The notes beneath the pieces were generated by a model that saw only the letters and a list, made by a program, of their open reading frames with translations, was not told the DNA's origin and did not search any database. Positions 19,463-30,512 of a stretch of 64,000 nt of DNA are shown piece by piece. Position 1 is the first letter of the stretch, and every line of letters starts with the position of its first letter. Made by a program: the position numbers and the translations under genes. The stretch spans positions 1 to 64,000 of the forward strand of contig JAAYHY010000104.1 in the NCBI GenBank assembly GCA_012735135.1. The letters run 5' to 3'. The stretch comes from Bacillota bacterium. Its GTDB lineage: Bacteria > Bacillota > UBA4882 > UBA10575.

Positions 19463-20307
19463 GCGCCCACCCCCGTAAACCGCTTAATCCCGAAATACCA
19501 CAAAATCCGGGAGAGCAGAAACATGAGCACAACCGCCAAGAACTGCAGGGCCACCACCTGAGGAATGGGAAGAGTGATCCCGGCCAGTTCGTAATGGCCG
19601 ATGAAGACCCGGATCGGCGCATAGGTAATAAACTGAAAAGGAAGGTAGAAAAGGACTTTTTGCATTCCTTCGGAAAAAAAGGTTAATGGGATCAGCATCC
19701 CCGCCGAGAGATCCCGGAGCGTCAGAAAGGCCCGCCGGAGTCCTTCCGTCCTCGTCAGCCAAAAGGCGCTGAGCCCGATACAATAGTTGGTTAGAAAGAC
19801 CAGGATGAAACTTAAAGCCAGGGAAAGCAAAGCCCAGCTGGGCGCGGCAGGGATTAATTTGATCTTAAAGACAAAATAGAAAATCACGTAAATCGGCAGC
19901 ACTTCCACTAAAAGGGCGAGCAGCCGGTGGCCGACCTTTTCCGCAAAGGCATAAAAGCAGTGGGAAACCGGCCGCAGCATAAAAGTTAGAAAACCGCCGG
20001 TCCGTACCAGCCACTGGAGATTCCAGTCGGCCGAATCATAGGTCAGGTAGCCAATCACCGCCGTTATCCCGTAGTAAGTCAGCATTTCTTCCAGCGTCAA
20101 GCCATTAAGGGTCGTCCGGGTGGCGTAAACCGCCCGCCAAATAAACATTTGGGTCAAAAAAAAGACCGGGCCGACGAAGACAGAAACTGCCATTTGGTTG
20201 CGGTAAGCGGCCCACTCTTTATAGGAAGAAAGGGCGGTGGCTTTTAAGACGTTGACCAGATGAGAAATTCGTTTTCCTGCTCCGGAACGGCTAAGCAAAA
20301 TCTTCAA
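19459..20307 (-). CDS. ABC-2 permease (DUF990-like)
   Basis: Multi-TM; 4-nt overlap with 18680-19462. Confidence 0.82.
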   Translation of the reverse strand: MKILLSRSGAGKRISHLVNVLKATALSSYKEWAAYRNQMAVSVFVGPVFFLTQMFIWRAVYATRTTLNGLTLEEMLTYYGITAVIGYLTYDSADWNLQWLVRTGGFLTFMLRPVSHCFYAFAEKVGHRLLALLVEVLPIYVIFYFVFKIKLIPAAPSWALLSLALSFILVFLTNYCIGLSAFWLTRTEGLRRAFLTLRDLSAGMLIPLTFFSEGMQKVLFYLPFQFITYAPIRVFIGHYELAGITLPIPQVVALQFLAVVLMFLLSRILWYFGIKRFTGVGA

Positions 20308-20542
20308 CTCCCGGAAGAAAATAACTTTATAACCCAGATCATAGCAGAAACAATGGTTATAGACAAGAACAAATTAAAGAAAAGGAGACCAACCCCTCCG
20401 CTCTTGGTAAGGAAAGTCATTTCAATTTGCTAATTATAAAAATCATAAATCTAATTAATATTCATTTGCGACAATTACGAATAGGATTTCCTGGAGCGAT
20501 GTGGAAATAAAGAACTAATATTGCCGGTGGGGTCTTTCCTGA

Positions 20543-20565
20543 CAAGCCATTTCGAAGATGGCTTC
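20543..20565. other. hairpin in GH10 leader
   Basis: AAGCCAT ttcgaag-type loop ATGGCTT about 55 nt upstream of the ATG; function unknown. Confidence 0.4.
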
Positions 20566-20620
20566 ACCAGGTTTATAACCGCACCAGCTCTTAGAAGAGT
20601 AGAAGAGGAGGAGTAAACCC

Positions 20621-21862
20621 ATGAGAAAAATGGATGCCCGGATCAAAGAGGAACGGACGGCTGAGGTTACGCTGTTGATCACCACGGAGGATGATCACCC
20701 CCTGGCTGAACGGGAGGTGGAAATCGCCCAAACGAAACACCGCTTTCTCTTTGGCAGTAATGGATTTTTCCTTTTGCCCCTGGCCAACAACGAACTGACC
20801 GGGGCGGAAAAAGAACGGACGGCACAGATTGCCGAGCATTTTCTTGCCCTCATGAACTATGTGACCCTTCCCTTCTACTGGGGACGGTTTGAACCCGAAC
20901 CGGGCAAGCCCGATACCGAAAGATTACGGCAGACCGCCAAGTGGTGTGTGGAGCACGGTTTGCAGGTCAAAGGACACCCCCTTTGCTGGCATACGCTAAC
21001 GGCCCCCTGGCTGCTCCAGCTGACCAACGAAGAAATCATCGCCGCCCAGCTCGGCCGGATTAGACGGGATGTTTCCGCCTTTGCCGGCCTCATCGACTGC
21101 TGGGATGTGGTCAACGAAGCGGTAATCATGCCCAACTTCAATAAATACGACAACGGGATCACCCGGATCTGTAAAGAATTGGGGCGCATTAAAACCATCA
21201 AACTCATGTTTGAAGCGGCGCGCCAGACGAACCCCCAAGCCGTCTTGCTCTTAAACGACTTTGATGTGTCCCCGGCCTATGAGATCTTAATCGAGGGCTG
21301 TTTAGCGGCTGGTGTCCAGATCGACGTTATCGGGATCCAATCCCATATGCACCAAGGATACTGGGGCGTGGAAAAAACCGAACAGATCCTGGAACGTTTC
21401 GCCCGCTTTAACCTACCGCTGCATTTTACCGAAACGACCCTGGTCTCCGGGGCGCTGATGCCGCCGGAATATGAGGACCTCAACGACTACCAGGTTACCG
21501 ACTGGCCCAGCACTCAGGAGGGCGAGGAGCGCCAGGCCCGGGAGACCGTCCTTCACTACAAAACTCTCTTGGCCCATCCCTTGGTCACCGGGATCACCTG
21601 GTGGGACCTGCTCGACGGACAATGGCTCAATGCTCCCGGCGGTCTTTTGCGGAAGGACGGCTCCCCCAAACCGGCTTATGAGGAACTCCATAAATTAGTG
21701 AAGGGTGAATGGTGGCTGGCGCCGACCGTCTTCCGCACCGACCGGGAGGGAAAAGTTAAATTCCGGGGCTTTTTAGGAGATTACGAGCTACGCTACGCCG
21801 GCCGGCGGCTCCCCTTCCAACTGGAGGAAAAGGGCGAAGTTACGCTCAAACTCAAGCTTTAA
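20621..21862 (+). CDS. GH10 endo-1,4-beta-xylanase-like, no signal peptide
   Basis: GH10 motifs VKGHPLCWH, WDVVNEA (acid/base), LHFTET (nucleophile), ITWWDLLD; SD GGAGG. Confidence 0.9.
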   Translation: MRKMDARIKEERTAEVTLLITTEDDHPLAEREVEIAQTKHRFLFGSNGFFLLPLANNELTGAEKERTAQIAEHFLALMNYVTLPFYWGRFEPEPGKPDTERLRQTAKWCVEHGLQVKGHPLCWHTLTAPWLLQLTNEEIIAAQLGRIRRDVSAFAGLIDCWDVVNEAVIMPNFNKYDNGITRICKELGRIKTIKLMFEAARQTNPQAVLLLNDFDVSPAYEILIEGCLAAGVQIDVIGIQSHMHQGYWGVEKTEQILERFARFNLPLHFTETTLVSGALMPPEYEDLNDYQVTDWPSTQEGEERQARETVLHYKTLLAHPLVTGITWWDLLDGQWLNAPGGLLRKDGSPKPAYEELHKLVKGEWWLAPTVFRTDREGKVKFRGFLGDYELRYAGRRLPFQLEEKGEVTLKLKL

Positions 21863-21886
21863 GCAAAGGAGAAGGCAGCGCAAAAG

Positions 21887-21913
21887 AGAAACCCGCTTTG
21901 GCAGCGGGTTTCT
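21887..21913 (+). terminator. hairpin after GH10 gene
   Basis: AGAAACCCGCT ttggc AGCGGGTTTCT. Confidence 0.8.
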
Positions 21914-21938
21914 TATTATTGGGCAAAAGCTTACAAGG

Positions 21939-22487
21939 TTACTCCTTGAAGAGTTCTGCACTGATCTGCAGGTACAGTTCGTAATTTTCCCGGTCGAAGC
22001 AGACAAAAATAACCTTTTTGATCCGGGGATCCTTGGCTAAAAAATCCGTCACCGTCCGGAGGGCGATCTCCGCCGCTAGCGCTTTCGGGAAACGATAGAC
22101 TCCGGTACTAATGTTGGGAAAGGCAATGGTCCCTACCCCGTGGGCGACGGCCAGGGCCAGGCTGTTCCGGTAACAATCGGCGAGCATCCGGGGTTCATCC
22201 TGCGCTCCACCCCGCCAAACCGGGCCTACGGTATGGATGACGTATTTGGCCGGCAACTTGCCGGCGGTTGTGATCACCGCTTCCCCGGTGGGACAGCCCC
22301 CCTGCCGGCTCCGGATCCTTTGGCACGCCGCCAAGATCTCCGGTCCACCGGCCCGGTGGATCGCGCCGTCAACTCCGCCGCCCCCCAAGAGGCTGCTGTT
22401 GGCGGCATTGCCGATGGCGTCGGCCGGAATTTTGGTTATATCGCCCGGGATAATCTCGATCCTGTCTTTGCCTTTTATTACTGACAC
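21939..22487 (-). CDS. macro domain protein (ADP-ribose/O-acetyl-ADP-ribose processing)
   Basis: [63 protein letters not shown]. Confidence 0.93.
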   Translation of the reverse strand: MSVIKGKDRIEIIPGDITKIPADAIGNAANSSLLGGGGVDGAIHRAGGPEILAACQRIRSRQGGCPTGEAVITTAGKLPAKYVIHTVGPVWRGGAQDEPRMLADCYRNSLALAVAHGVGTIAFPNISTGVYRFPKALAAEIALRTVTDFLAKDPRIKKVIFVCFDRENYELYLQISAELFKE

Positions 22488-22611
22488 CAGATGTTCCCTC
22501 CCCGTGCCCCTATGCTCAATCTTCCCCTGCCAATGACATGTCTTGGTTTACGTACTCGCCGGTTATGCCAATTATCACCTCGAAGGGAACGAATAGTGTT
22601 CTTCGTTACTC

Positions 22612-22700
22612 AGAGAATACCTTCGATGTTTGTCGACTCACCCGGCTTTGAATTTCATTACTCAGTTCAAAACTGACAGTAGCCGGCGTGAGCGACTACC
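22612..22700 (-). other. recurring ~85-nt intergenic leader element (copy B)
   Basis: Minus: GTAGTCGCTCACGCCGGCT...AAAGCCGGGTGAGTCGACAAACATCGAAGG...TTCTCTGAG; matches copy A at 4825-4910. Confidence 0.6.
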
Positions 22701-22702
22701 TT

Positions 22703-22886
22703 GAATTTCTTCGTCAGATCTTTGCGAAGCGGAGCTTGAAAGCGGGTCGCGCGGCAGGGAAGCCGTGCGCCCTGTTGGTTAAGGAGGAACCATCAAGCGG
22801 TTACCCGCTTTCAACGGAGCTGAACTTTAGAATACGCGAAGAAATTCTTTGGAGCGAGGAAACACCATTCGGTCCCCGGGAGGAAT
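22703..22886. ncRNA. candidate structured RNA or mobile-element-derived RNA (copy 1)
   Basis: Nested perfect helices: 22703-22713/22837-22847 (11 bp), 22736-22747/22803-22814 (12 bp), 22748-22755/22762-22769 (8 bp, one G.U). 3' part repeated at 46328-46436. Confidence 0.6.
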
Positions 22887-22894
22887 AATGATCT

Positions 22895-24541
22895 CTACTC
22901 CAACCCCAAATAGGCGCTGATCTCCAGCGAGGCTTTGCGCGCCGTATCAAGGGATTCCCCTTGTTCCTCCCGGTAATCTTTGATGATGTTTTCGGTCCCG
23001 GAGGCCCGTTTCAGGACCCAGACGCCGCCGGTTAAGACCACTTTCACCCCGTCCCCGATCGCCAACCGTTCAATCGTCCGTCCGGCAATCTTCTTTCCGG
23101 CCAGTAAGGCCTTGACCTGGCCGGGATCGGCCGCCAACCGGGCGAGGCGGGCTTTTTGCTCCGGCCGGGCCGGGCGGTCCTCCCGTTCATACTGGTAGGG
23201 ACCGTACTCTTTTTCCAGTTCCTGGTAGAGGAGACCGATCTCCTTACCGGTCGCCGCCATGACCTCCATCATCAAGAGGACAGCGGCGATCCCGTCCTTT
23301 TCCGTCACCCATAAACTCCCGTCCCGCCGCGGAAAGGAGACCCCGGCGCTCTCTTCTCCGGCCAAGACATATTTCCCCGCCTGCAACCCGGCCACGTAAT
23401 GCTTGAAGCCGACATTCACCTCGTAGGCGGGACGGCCGTACCGGGCGGCGATCCGGTCCAGCAGATGGGTGGTGCCGATGGTGCGTCCCACCCCCATCGC
23501 CGCCGGGAAATTCCGGTGCGCCGCCAGGTAGTCAAAGAGCACACACAAAACATGATTGGGGTTTAAGATCCCGGTGGTGTCTTCGCCCCCAAAACGGTCG
23601 GCATCATTGTCATTGGCCCCGATGAAGGAGACCCGGAGCCTTTCCCGCATCCCCGCCACCGCCATCATCACATAACGGGAAGACGGATCCCCCCGGAGCT
23701 TACCGTCCCAATCGTAAGTCCGGTGGGAAGAAGCGGGATCCGGTTCCGCCAGCACCACGTCGATTTGGGTTCCGTACAGATCGTTAACCGCCTCATAATA
23801 CCCGTTGGCTGAACCGCCCAAGGGGGTAACGGCGAAGCGTTCCTTTTTGATCAGATCCATATCCACCACCGTGCCCAAGTCCCGGACATAGGGGGTGAGG
23901 AGATCCACCGGTTGGACCAGCCTCTTTTCGATGGCGGTTTGGTAGGGCATCCGTTTAATCGCCGCCGGATGCTCCAGGTAGTAATTGCTCTTTTCATCGA
24001 TGGGTTTCGTGTTTGTATTCGGCCCGCCGTCCAAACCGTTACTCTTATACCCGGCGTCTTCAGGAGGATTATGGGAAGCGGTGATGATCACCCCTTCCAC
24101 CTTTTCCCCGCGGGCCACCCGGGTCAGAATGGCATGGGAAATAACCGGGGTCGGTGTGCTCCTTCCTCCCTGATGGATTAATACCTCCATCCCATTGCCG
24201 GTAAAAACCTCGATGGCCGTTTCCTGAGCCAAATCGGAAGCGAAACGCACATCTTTCCCCATCACCACCGGACCAAGGGGTCGATCCCGCAAAGCGGCGG
24301 GGAGAACGGGCCCGAAAGTTCCATGTTCGTGCCGTAAATCCACCAGCGCCTGGGTCATCGCCGCCACATGGCGGTCGGAAAAACCCGGCCCAACCGGGCC
24401 CCGGTGGCCGGAAGTCCCGTTTTTAACCGGTTTTAATTCCCCTTGGGGATTAGTGTACCATGCCGTGATCTGTTCTTTGGAATAGAGATCCTCGGGCCGG
24501 GCTTGCTGACCGGCCAGCGGATGCAGTAAACGTGGCGCCAT
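22895..24541 (-). CDS. pgm: phosphoglucomutase, alpha-D-glucose-phosphate-specific
   Basis: GTSGHRG, TASHNPPEDAGYKSNGLDGG, DNDADRFGG, KRASGTENIIKDY. Start set to the ATG with spaced GGAGG. Confidence 0.92.
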   Translation of the reverse strand: MAPRLLHPLAGQQARPEDLYSKEQITAWYTNPQGELKPVKNGTSGHRGPVGPGFSDRHVAAMTQALVDLRHEHGTFGPVLPAALRDRPLGPVVMGKDVRFASDLAQETAIEVFTGNGMEVLIHQGGRSTPTPVISHAILTRVARGEKVEGVIITASHNPPEDAGYKSNGLDGGPNTNTKPIDEKSNYYLEHPAAIKRMPYQTAIEKRLVQPVDLLTPYVRDLGTVVDMDLIKKERFAVTPLGGSANGYYEAVNDLYGTQIDVVLAEPDPASSHRTYDWDGKLRGDPSSRYVMMAVAGMRERLRVSFIGANDNDADRFGGEDTTGILNPNHVLCVLFDYLAAHRNFPAAMGVGRTIGTTHLLDRIAARYGRPAYEVNVGFKHYVAGLQAGKYVLAGEESAGVSFPRRDGSLWVTEKDGIAAVLLMMEVMAATGKEIGLLYQELEKEYGPYQYEREDRPARPEQKARLARLAADPGQVKALLAGKKIAGRTIERLAIGDGVKVVLTGGVWVLKRASGTENIIKDYREEQGESLDTARKASLEISAYLGLE

Positions 24542-25008
24542 CTTCATTCCTCCTTGCGCATTGCCGCTTAAACAAGACGGTTTAAGCTTATCCTTACACC
24601 TATTATTACCATAAATCCACCGTGAACTGTCTGTTATTTCTTGACCCAACCAGTGTTTCCTGCTTTAAAGTTCACCCTTTGCCAGCGCTTTTATCTTTTT
24701 CCGTAATCTAAGGCAGGAATAAAAGATTTCATGTTTAATAATTATTTAGAATCACACTACCTACTTGGATCCTTAATTCCCATTACCTTAATCTGCACCT
24801 TGGTAAACGTTTGGGATAAATTTTTGTTAATTCTTGAAGAAGATATCCTGTCTTAGCCGTTCCATTCAATCACCACCTTGATGTAGTTTTATACCCAAGT
24901 GTAGTAGAACAGAAATGGGGTGGTAGCGGAGAGAAAGTTTCCACATGTTACACCTTAGATTTTTCCTGAAGGTAAAAATTACTAAAAGGAAAGGGGTAAA
25001 AAAGACCA

Positions 25009-26079
25009 ATGAAAAAATACTTACTCTGCTTAATGGTTGTTCTTCTTGCCCTCAGCTTAACCGGTTGCTTCCAAAAGAAAGCCGATGAGAAGTTAATCGG
25101 TGTGGCCATGCCGACCCAGTCGTTACAACGTTGGAACCAAGACGGCGCCAATATGAAAGCGAAACTGGAAGAGAAGGGGTACAAAGTTGACCTCCAGTAT
25201 GCCAACAATGACGTCAACACCCAGATTCAACAGTTGGAAAATATGATTACGAAAAAAGCTAAGGTACTGGTCATTGCTTCGATCGACGGTTCGGCGCTGA
25301 CCGAAGTCTTACGGAAAGCGGCGGAGAACAAGATTAAAGTCATCGCTTACGACCGGTTAATTATGAACTCCGAACATGTGGACTACTATGCCACTTTTGA
25401 CAATTTCAAAGTAGGTGTGATCCAGGGCCAATACATCGAAGAAAAACTGGGCTTGAAATCGAATGACGGTCCCTTCAATATTGAATTATTTGCCGGCTCC
25501 CCCGACGACAATAACGCCTACTTCTTCAACAATGGGGCCATGAGCATCCTCCAGCCGTATATCGACGCCGGAAAACTGATTGTCCCCAGTAAGCAAACGG
25601 ATTTTACAACCATCGCCATTCACGGCTGGGATTCGGCCGACGCGCAAGCCCGCATGGATAACCTGATCACCGCCCACTACGCCGGTGGCCGCAAACTCGA
25701 TGCGGTGCTCTCCCCCAACGACAGCCTGGCGATTGGGATCATCACCTCCCTCAGGTACGCGGGATACGGCACTCCTGATAAACCGTTCCCGATCATTACC
25801 GGGCAAGACTGCGATAAAGCCAACGTGATCGCCATGATCAAAGGCGAGCAGTCCATGTCCATCTTTAAAGACACCAGAACCTTGGCGGCCCAAGTGGTGG
25901 AAATGGTGGAAGCCATCATGAAAGGGGAAGAAGCGCCGGTCAACGATACGACAACCTATCATAATGGTGTCAAATACGTGCCGTCCTTCCTTTGCGAGCC
26001 TGTCTATGCCGATGTCAACAACTACCGGCAACTCCTCATCGAGAGTGGCTATTACACCGAAGCCGATCTGCAGCTATAA
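25009..26079 (+). CDS. multiple-sugar-binding lipoprotein (ChvE/XylF-like)
   Basis: Lipobox LSLTGC; periplasmic binding protein features (PMSQ.. type; VIAYDRLIMNSEHVDYY). Confidence 0.9.
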   Translation: MKKYLLCLMVVLLALSLTGCFQKKADEKLIGVAMPTQSLQRWNQDGANMKAKLEEKGYKVDLQYANNDVNTQIQQLENMITKKAKVLVIASIDGSALTEVLRKAAENKIKVIAYDRLIMNSEHVDYYATFDNFKVGVIQGQYIEEKLGLKSNDGPFNIELFAGSPDDNNAYFFNNGAMSILQPYIDAGKLIVPSKQTDFTTIAIHGWDSADAQARMDNLITAHYAGGRKLDAVLSPNDSLAIGIITSLRYAGYGTPDKPFPIITGQDCDKANVIAMIKGEQSMSIFKDTRTLAAQVVEMVEAIMKGEEAPVNDTTTYHNGVKYVPSFLCEPVYADVNNYRQLLIESGYYTEADLQL

Positions 26080-26217
26080 TCTTTCAAAAATAAAACTGGT
26101 TCAATTCGGATGACATTTAGTCAACCATTGAAAACCAACAGTGATCTGGGCAGATTCCATTTTCGAATCTGCCCAGAAACTCTATACCATGGGAACATGC
26201 GCAAAGGGCGGGATTAA

Positions 26218-27753
26218 ATGCAAACTATACTTGAGATGAGAAACATTACCAAGTGTTTTGGTAGTGTCAAAGCGCTCGATAATGTCAATTTCCAAGTTGA
26301 AGCCGGCGAGATCCATGCGCTGGTCGGCGAAAACGGAGCGGGTAAATCTACGCTCATGAATGTCTTAAGCGGTGTGCATCCTTATGGCACCTATAGCGGA
26401 GAGATTATTTATCAGGGTAAACACTGTATTTTCCGGAGTATCAGAGATAGTGAAAAAAACGGGATTGTTATTATCCACCAAGAACTGGCGCTCATTCCTT
26501 ACCTTTCCATCGGCGAAAATATCTTTCTCGGTAATGAACGGGCAAAAATGGCCGTGATTGACTGGGAAAAAACCCATTGGGACGCAACCCAGATCTTGAG
26601 AAAGGTTGGTCTCAAAGAAAACTCTCACGTGCTGATTAAAGATCTCGGGGTTGGAAAACAACAACTGGTGGAGATCGCCAAAGCTTTAGCCAAGAATGTG
26701 CAGCTTTTGATCTTGGATGAACCCACGGCAGCGCTCAACGAAGAAGATGCCGATAATTTGTTACGGCTCTTATTAGAATTGAAAAAAACCGGAATCACTT
26801 CCATCCTTATCTCCCATAAACTACACGAAGTGATTAAAGTCGCAGATTCCATCACCATCCTTCGGGACGGCGCCACCATCGAAACCCTCAAAGTTAACCA
26901 CGGGGAGATCAGTGAGGACCGGATCATTAAAGGAATGGTCGGCCGGGAACTGGTAGACCGTTTCCCCAAACGCCGTCCAAGAATTGGTGATGTCTACTTT
27001 GAGGTCAGGAACTGGAACGTCGATGACCCCCTCATTGACGGACGTAGGGTAATTAAAGATGTCAATATCAAAGTCCATAAAGGGGAGATTGTGGGCATCG
27101 CGGGCCTGATGGGTTCGGGGCGAACCGAGTTTGCCATGAGTGTTTTTGGCAAGGCTTATGGTAAAAATATCAGCGGGCAGATCTTCAAAGAGGGACAAGA
27201 AATTGAGCTTAACAATGTCCAACAAGCCATCAATAATGGACTGGCCTATGTGACCGAAGACCGGAAAACGGCCGGTCTCATTGCCATCGAAGATATCAAA
27301 CACAATATCTCTTTATCAAGTTTGAAAAAGATCAGTAAACGATGGATCATTAATGATCACCAAGAGAATGAAGCGGCGCTGACCTATCGTCAAAAACTGA
27401 ATATTAAATCCTCAAGCATCTTCCAGAAAGTCCAGAACCTCTCCGGCGGGAATCAACAAAAAGTAGTGCTTGCCAAATGGATCTTTGCGGCGCCGGATAT
27501 TTTAATCCTGGACGAGCCGACCCGGGGCATTGATGTCGGCGCCAAATATGAAATTTATACGATCATAAATCACCTGGCTGAGGAGGGTAAAGCAATTATC
27601 TTTATCTCCTCGGAACTTCCCGAAATACTGGGAATCTGCGATCGGATCTATGTAATGAACGAAGGAAGAATCGTTGGCGAACTCATGAAAGAAGAGGCAT
27701 CGCAGGAAAGTATAATGAAATGCATAATGCAAAGTAATAGGGGGCGTTACTGA
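26218..27753 (+). CDS. mmsA: sugar ABC transporter ATP-binding protein (MmsA/GguA-like)
   Basis: Two ABC domains: [42 protein letters not shown]. Confidence 0.92.
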   Translation: MQTILEMRNITKCFGSVKALDNVNFQVEAGEIHALVGENGAGKSTLMNVLSGVHPYGTYSGEIIYQGKHCIFRSIRDSEKNGIVIIHQELALIPYLSIGENIFLGNERAKMAVIDWEKTHWDATQILRKVGLKENSHVLIKDLGVGKQQLVEIAKALAKNVQLLILDEPTAALNEEDADNLLRLLLELKKTGITSILISHKLHEVIKVADSITILRDGATIETLKVNHGEISEDRIIKGMVGRELVDRFPKRRPRIGDVYFEVRNWNVDDPLIDGRRVIKDVNIKVHKGEIVGIAGLMGSGRTEFAMSVFGKAYGKNISGQIFKEGQEIELNNVQQAINNGLAYVTEDRKTAGLIAIEDIKHNISLSSLKKISKRWIINDHQENEAALTYRQKLNIKSSSIFQKVQNLSGGNQQKVVLAKWIFAAPDILILDEPTRGIDVGAKYEIYTIINHLAEEGKAIIFISSELPEILGICDRIYVMNEGRIVGELMKEEASQESIMKCIMQSNRGRY

Positions 27754-28955
27754 TGGAGACCGTAAAGGCGAAACCCGTTAAATTTGAATCGATCGGATTT
27801 GCCTTAAAGAGCAATATCCGCCAATATGCAATGCTTATTGCCTTAATTGTCATCATGTTATTCTTCCAAATTGCCACCAACGGTATTCTGCTGGTCCCGA
27901 TGAATGTGACCAATCTAATCCTCCAAAACAGTTATGTCTTGATTTTGGCCATCGGGATGACCCTTTGTATTCTGACCGGTGGTAATATTGACCTGTCGGT
28001 TGGCTCGGTCGCCGCTTTTATCTCCGCGATCGTGGGGACACTGATCATCCGCCAAAAAGTGGACGTCACCGTGTCCATCGTTATCGGGTTGATCATTGGC
28101 GCCGTAATCGGACTCTGGCAGGGTTTCTGGATTGCTTATGTGCGCATCCCCGCCTTTATTGTTACCTTAGCCGGAATGCTTATGTTCCGGGGGTTAACCA
28201 ACACCATTTTAAAGGGGCTTACTTTATCACCGTTCCCAAAATCCTTCCAAATGATTAGTTCCGGTTATATTCCGGATCTCTTTCCTTTCTTCGGATCCAG
28301 CTTCAACCTCACGCCGATCGTTGTTTCCGTTATCTTATCCATTATCCTCCTTTATTTTCAGATCAAGAAGCGAAGAAATAAAATAAAAAACGAGACGGAA
28401 TTAATACCCCGTTCCTTGTTTGTTACCCAAATCCTCTTTACCCTCGTGGCGATCAACCTTTTTGCCTACGCTTTAGCCGCCTACAAAGGTATCCCGATTA
28501 TCTTGGTTATTCTAGGTGTGCTCATTGGCGCCTACCACTTTTTCACCACCAAGACGGTCCCGGGGCGCTACATCTATGCGATGGGCGGTAACGAAAAAGC
28601 GGCCAAACTCTCGGGGATTAACACCAATAAGGTCCTTTTCTTTGTCTATTTGAACATGTCGGTGCTGGCGGCGTTAGCCGGGATTGCCTTTTCCGCCCGG
28701 ACCGACTCGGCCTTCCCGTTACTTGGCACCAACTTTGAACTGGACGCCATCGCCGCCTGCTTTATCGGTGGCGCTTCCGCCACCGGCGGAATCGGCTCGG
28801 TAGTCGGGACGATTATCGGCGCTTTGGTCATGGGGGTCCTCAATAACGGGATGTCCATCATGGGGATTGGGATCGATTGGCAGATGACGATTAAAGGTTT
28901 TGTCCTCTTAATGGCTGTCGCCTTTGATGTGTACTCGAAAAATAAAGCCAAATAG
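27753..28955 (+). CDS. mmsB: sugar ABC transporter permease (MmsB/GguB-like)
   Basis: LTGGNIDLSVGSV motif; stop/start overlap with mmsA. Confidence 0.92.
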   Translation: METVKAKPVKFESIGFALKSNIRQYAMLIALIVIMLFFQIATNGILLVPMNVTNLILQNSYVLILAIGMTLCILTGGNIDLSVGSVAAFISAIVGTLIIRQKVDVTVSIVIGLIIGAVIGLWQGFWIAYVRIPAFIVTLAGMLMFRGLTNTILKGLTLSPFPKSFQMISSGYIPDLFPFFGSSFNLTPIVVSVILSIILLYFQIKKRRNKIKNETELIPRSLFVTQILFTLVAINLFAYALAAYKGIPIILVILGVLIGAYHFFTTKTVPGRYIYAMGGNEKAAKLSGINTNKVLFFVYLNMSVLAALAGIAFSARTDSAFPLLGTNFELDAIAACFIGGASATGGIGSVVGTIIGALVMGVLNNGMSIMGIGIDWQMTIKGFVLLMAVAFDVYSKNKAK

Positions 28956-29016
28956 TCCCCCGCCCCAGCAAGCCGGGCACATGATCGGCGGTTCCCCACG
29001 GAGGACTTGAAGCAAT

Positions 29017-29047
29017 GAAAAACCTGCTTAAAAAGCAGGTTTTTTCG
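29017..29047. terminator. bidirectional-looking hairpin
   Basis: GAAAAACCTGCTT aaa AAGCAGGTTTTTTC. Confidence 0.8.
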
Positions 29048-29104
29048 TTGCTTTAATTTACATCACCCGGTCCAAGCTAGGCGATGGCCAACTTGGGGAA
29101 CTAC

Positions 29105-30484
29105 CTAAAAGAAATTGGCGGCAATAAGATTGATAATAATTATCGCTGGAACCAGGTATTTGATTAACGGCTCCCACCAGTCTTCCACCTTAATCTTTTC
29201 CGCGCCGAGGTTAACCTGTTCTTTGAATTTCTTGAAACCAATGCTCCAGGCGGTGAAGAGGCACATAATCAGACCGGAAAGGATCAGGAAGATATTGGCG
29301 GAAACAACATCAAAGAAGGTGAACATATCCATCCCAAACCATTTGATGTGGGCCAGGGGTCCACAAGCCAGCACGGAGAAGAGACTCAGCGCGAAGGTGA
29401 CTGCAATGCTGAGCCAGGTGGCTTTCACCCGGTCTTTACTCCGGTCCATCTTAAAGAGGTCCATAATCGAACTGGATAGAAACTCGGTAAAAGCGATGGC
29501 GGAAGTAAGCGCGGCAATCAGGACACCTATGAAGAACAAGATACCGATAATCGTGCCGCCGGGCATAGTCGCAAAGACGCTGGGCATTGTTTTAAAGAGG
29601 AGGCCAAAACCGGCGTCGGGCTGGACACCAACGGCAAAAGCGGCGGGGAAGATCACCAGGCCGGCCAGTAAAGCAAAACCGGTGTCCATGAATACAACTT
29701 TGGTGATGTCGGAAGGAATATCCGCATCTTTCTTAAGATAACTCCCATAGACCCAACTGGCGCCTTGTCCAACGCCAATGGATAAAAAGACCTGTCCGAT
29801 GGCGGCAACGACCGCACTGAAACTGAGCTTGGAAAAATCGGGTTTAAGGTAAAATTTTAGTCCTTGTCCCGCCCCGGGTAATGTCATCGAATAAACAGCC
29901 AGACCGGCAAATAAAAGAACCATGAGGGGCATGGCCACTTTCGCCACGGCTTCCACCCCTTTGACCAACCCCCGGGCCACGATAACCCCAAGCATTACGA
30001 GGACAAGAATTTCATAGATCAGGGTTGTGCCGGTGTTGGTATAAAGGGAGTCAAACCAGAGGGAAATTGCTTGGAGATTCATGCCCCTGAAAGTACCGGT
30101 CAGGAAAGCAACGGCATACTTTAAAACCCACCCGATAATCATCACGTAGTAGGAGAAGATCATGAGACCACCGATAAAACCAAAGATCCCGCCTAACTGC
30201 CAGAATTTATTCTTTGTTAGCTTAATATTCCCGGTGATCGGCGAACTTTGCGACTCCCGGCCCAAGTTATATTCGACAATCATGAGCGGGATCCCCATCA
30301 CTACGGCCACTGCCAGGTAGACCAAAAGAAAGGCCGCCCCGCCGTATTGACCGGTAATATAAGGGAATCTCCAAATATTACCTAGCCCAATACTCCAACT
30401 GGCGGCGGCAAAGATGAATCCGATCCGGGAAGCCCAAGATTCCCGCTTGGCCACGGTGGATACTTCTGTAGTTTTGTTTGACAT
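29105..30484 (-). CDS. sodium-dependent transporter, NSS (SNF) family
   Basis: WSIGLGNIWRFPYITGQYGGAAFLLVY; SD AAGGAGG before ATG at 30484. Confidence 0.93.
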   Translation of the reverse strand: MSNKTTEVSTVAKRESWASRIGFIFAAASWSIGLGNIWRFPYITGQYGGAAFLLVYLAVAVVMGIPLMIVEYNLGRESQSSPITGNIKLTKNKFWQLGGIFGFIGGLMIFSYYVMIIGWVLKYAVAFLTGTFRGMNLQAISLWFDSLYTNTGTTLIYEILVLVMLGVIVARGLVKGVEAVAKVAMPLMVLLFAGLAVYSMTLPGAGQGLKFYLKPDFSKLSFSAVVAAIGQVFLSIGVGQGASWVYGSYLKKDADIPSDITKVVFMDTGFALLAGLVIFPAAFAVGVQPDAGFGLLFKTMPSVFATMPGGTIIGILFFIGVLIAALTSAIAFTEFLSSSIMDLFKMDRSKDRVKATWLSIAVTFALSLFSVLACGPLAHIKWFGMDMFTFFDVVSANIFLILSGLIMCLFTAWSIGFKKFKEQVNLGAEKIKVEDWWEPLIKYLVPAIIIINLIAANFF

Positions 30485-30512
30485 CCTTTCATCCTCCTTT
30501 GCATATTCAGTT

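Noticed and set aside
22703-22886. 6S RNA, SRP RNA, RNase P or tmRNA identity for the structured region
   Set aside because: I could not find the conserved core motifs of these RNAs; left as an unassigned structured RNA.
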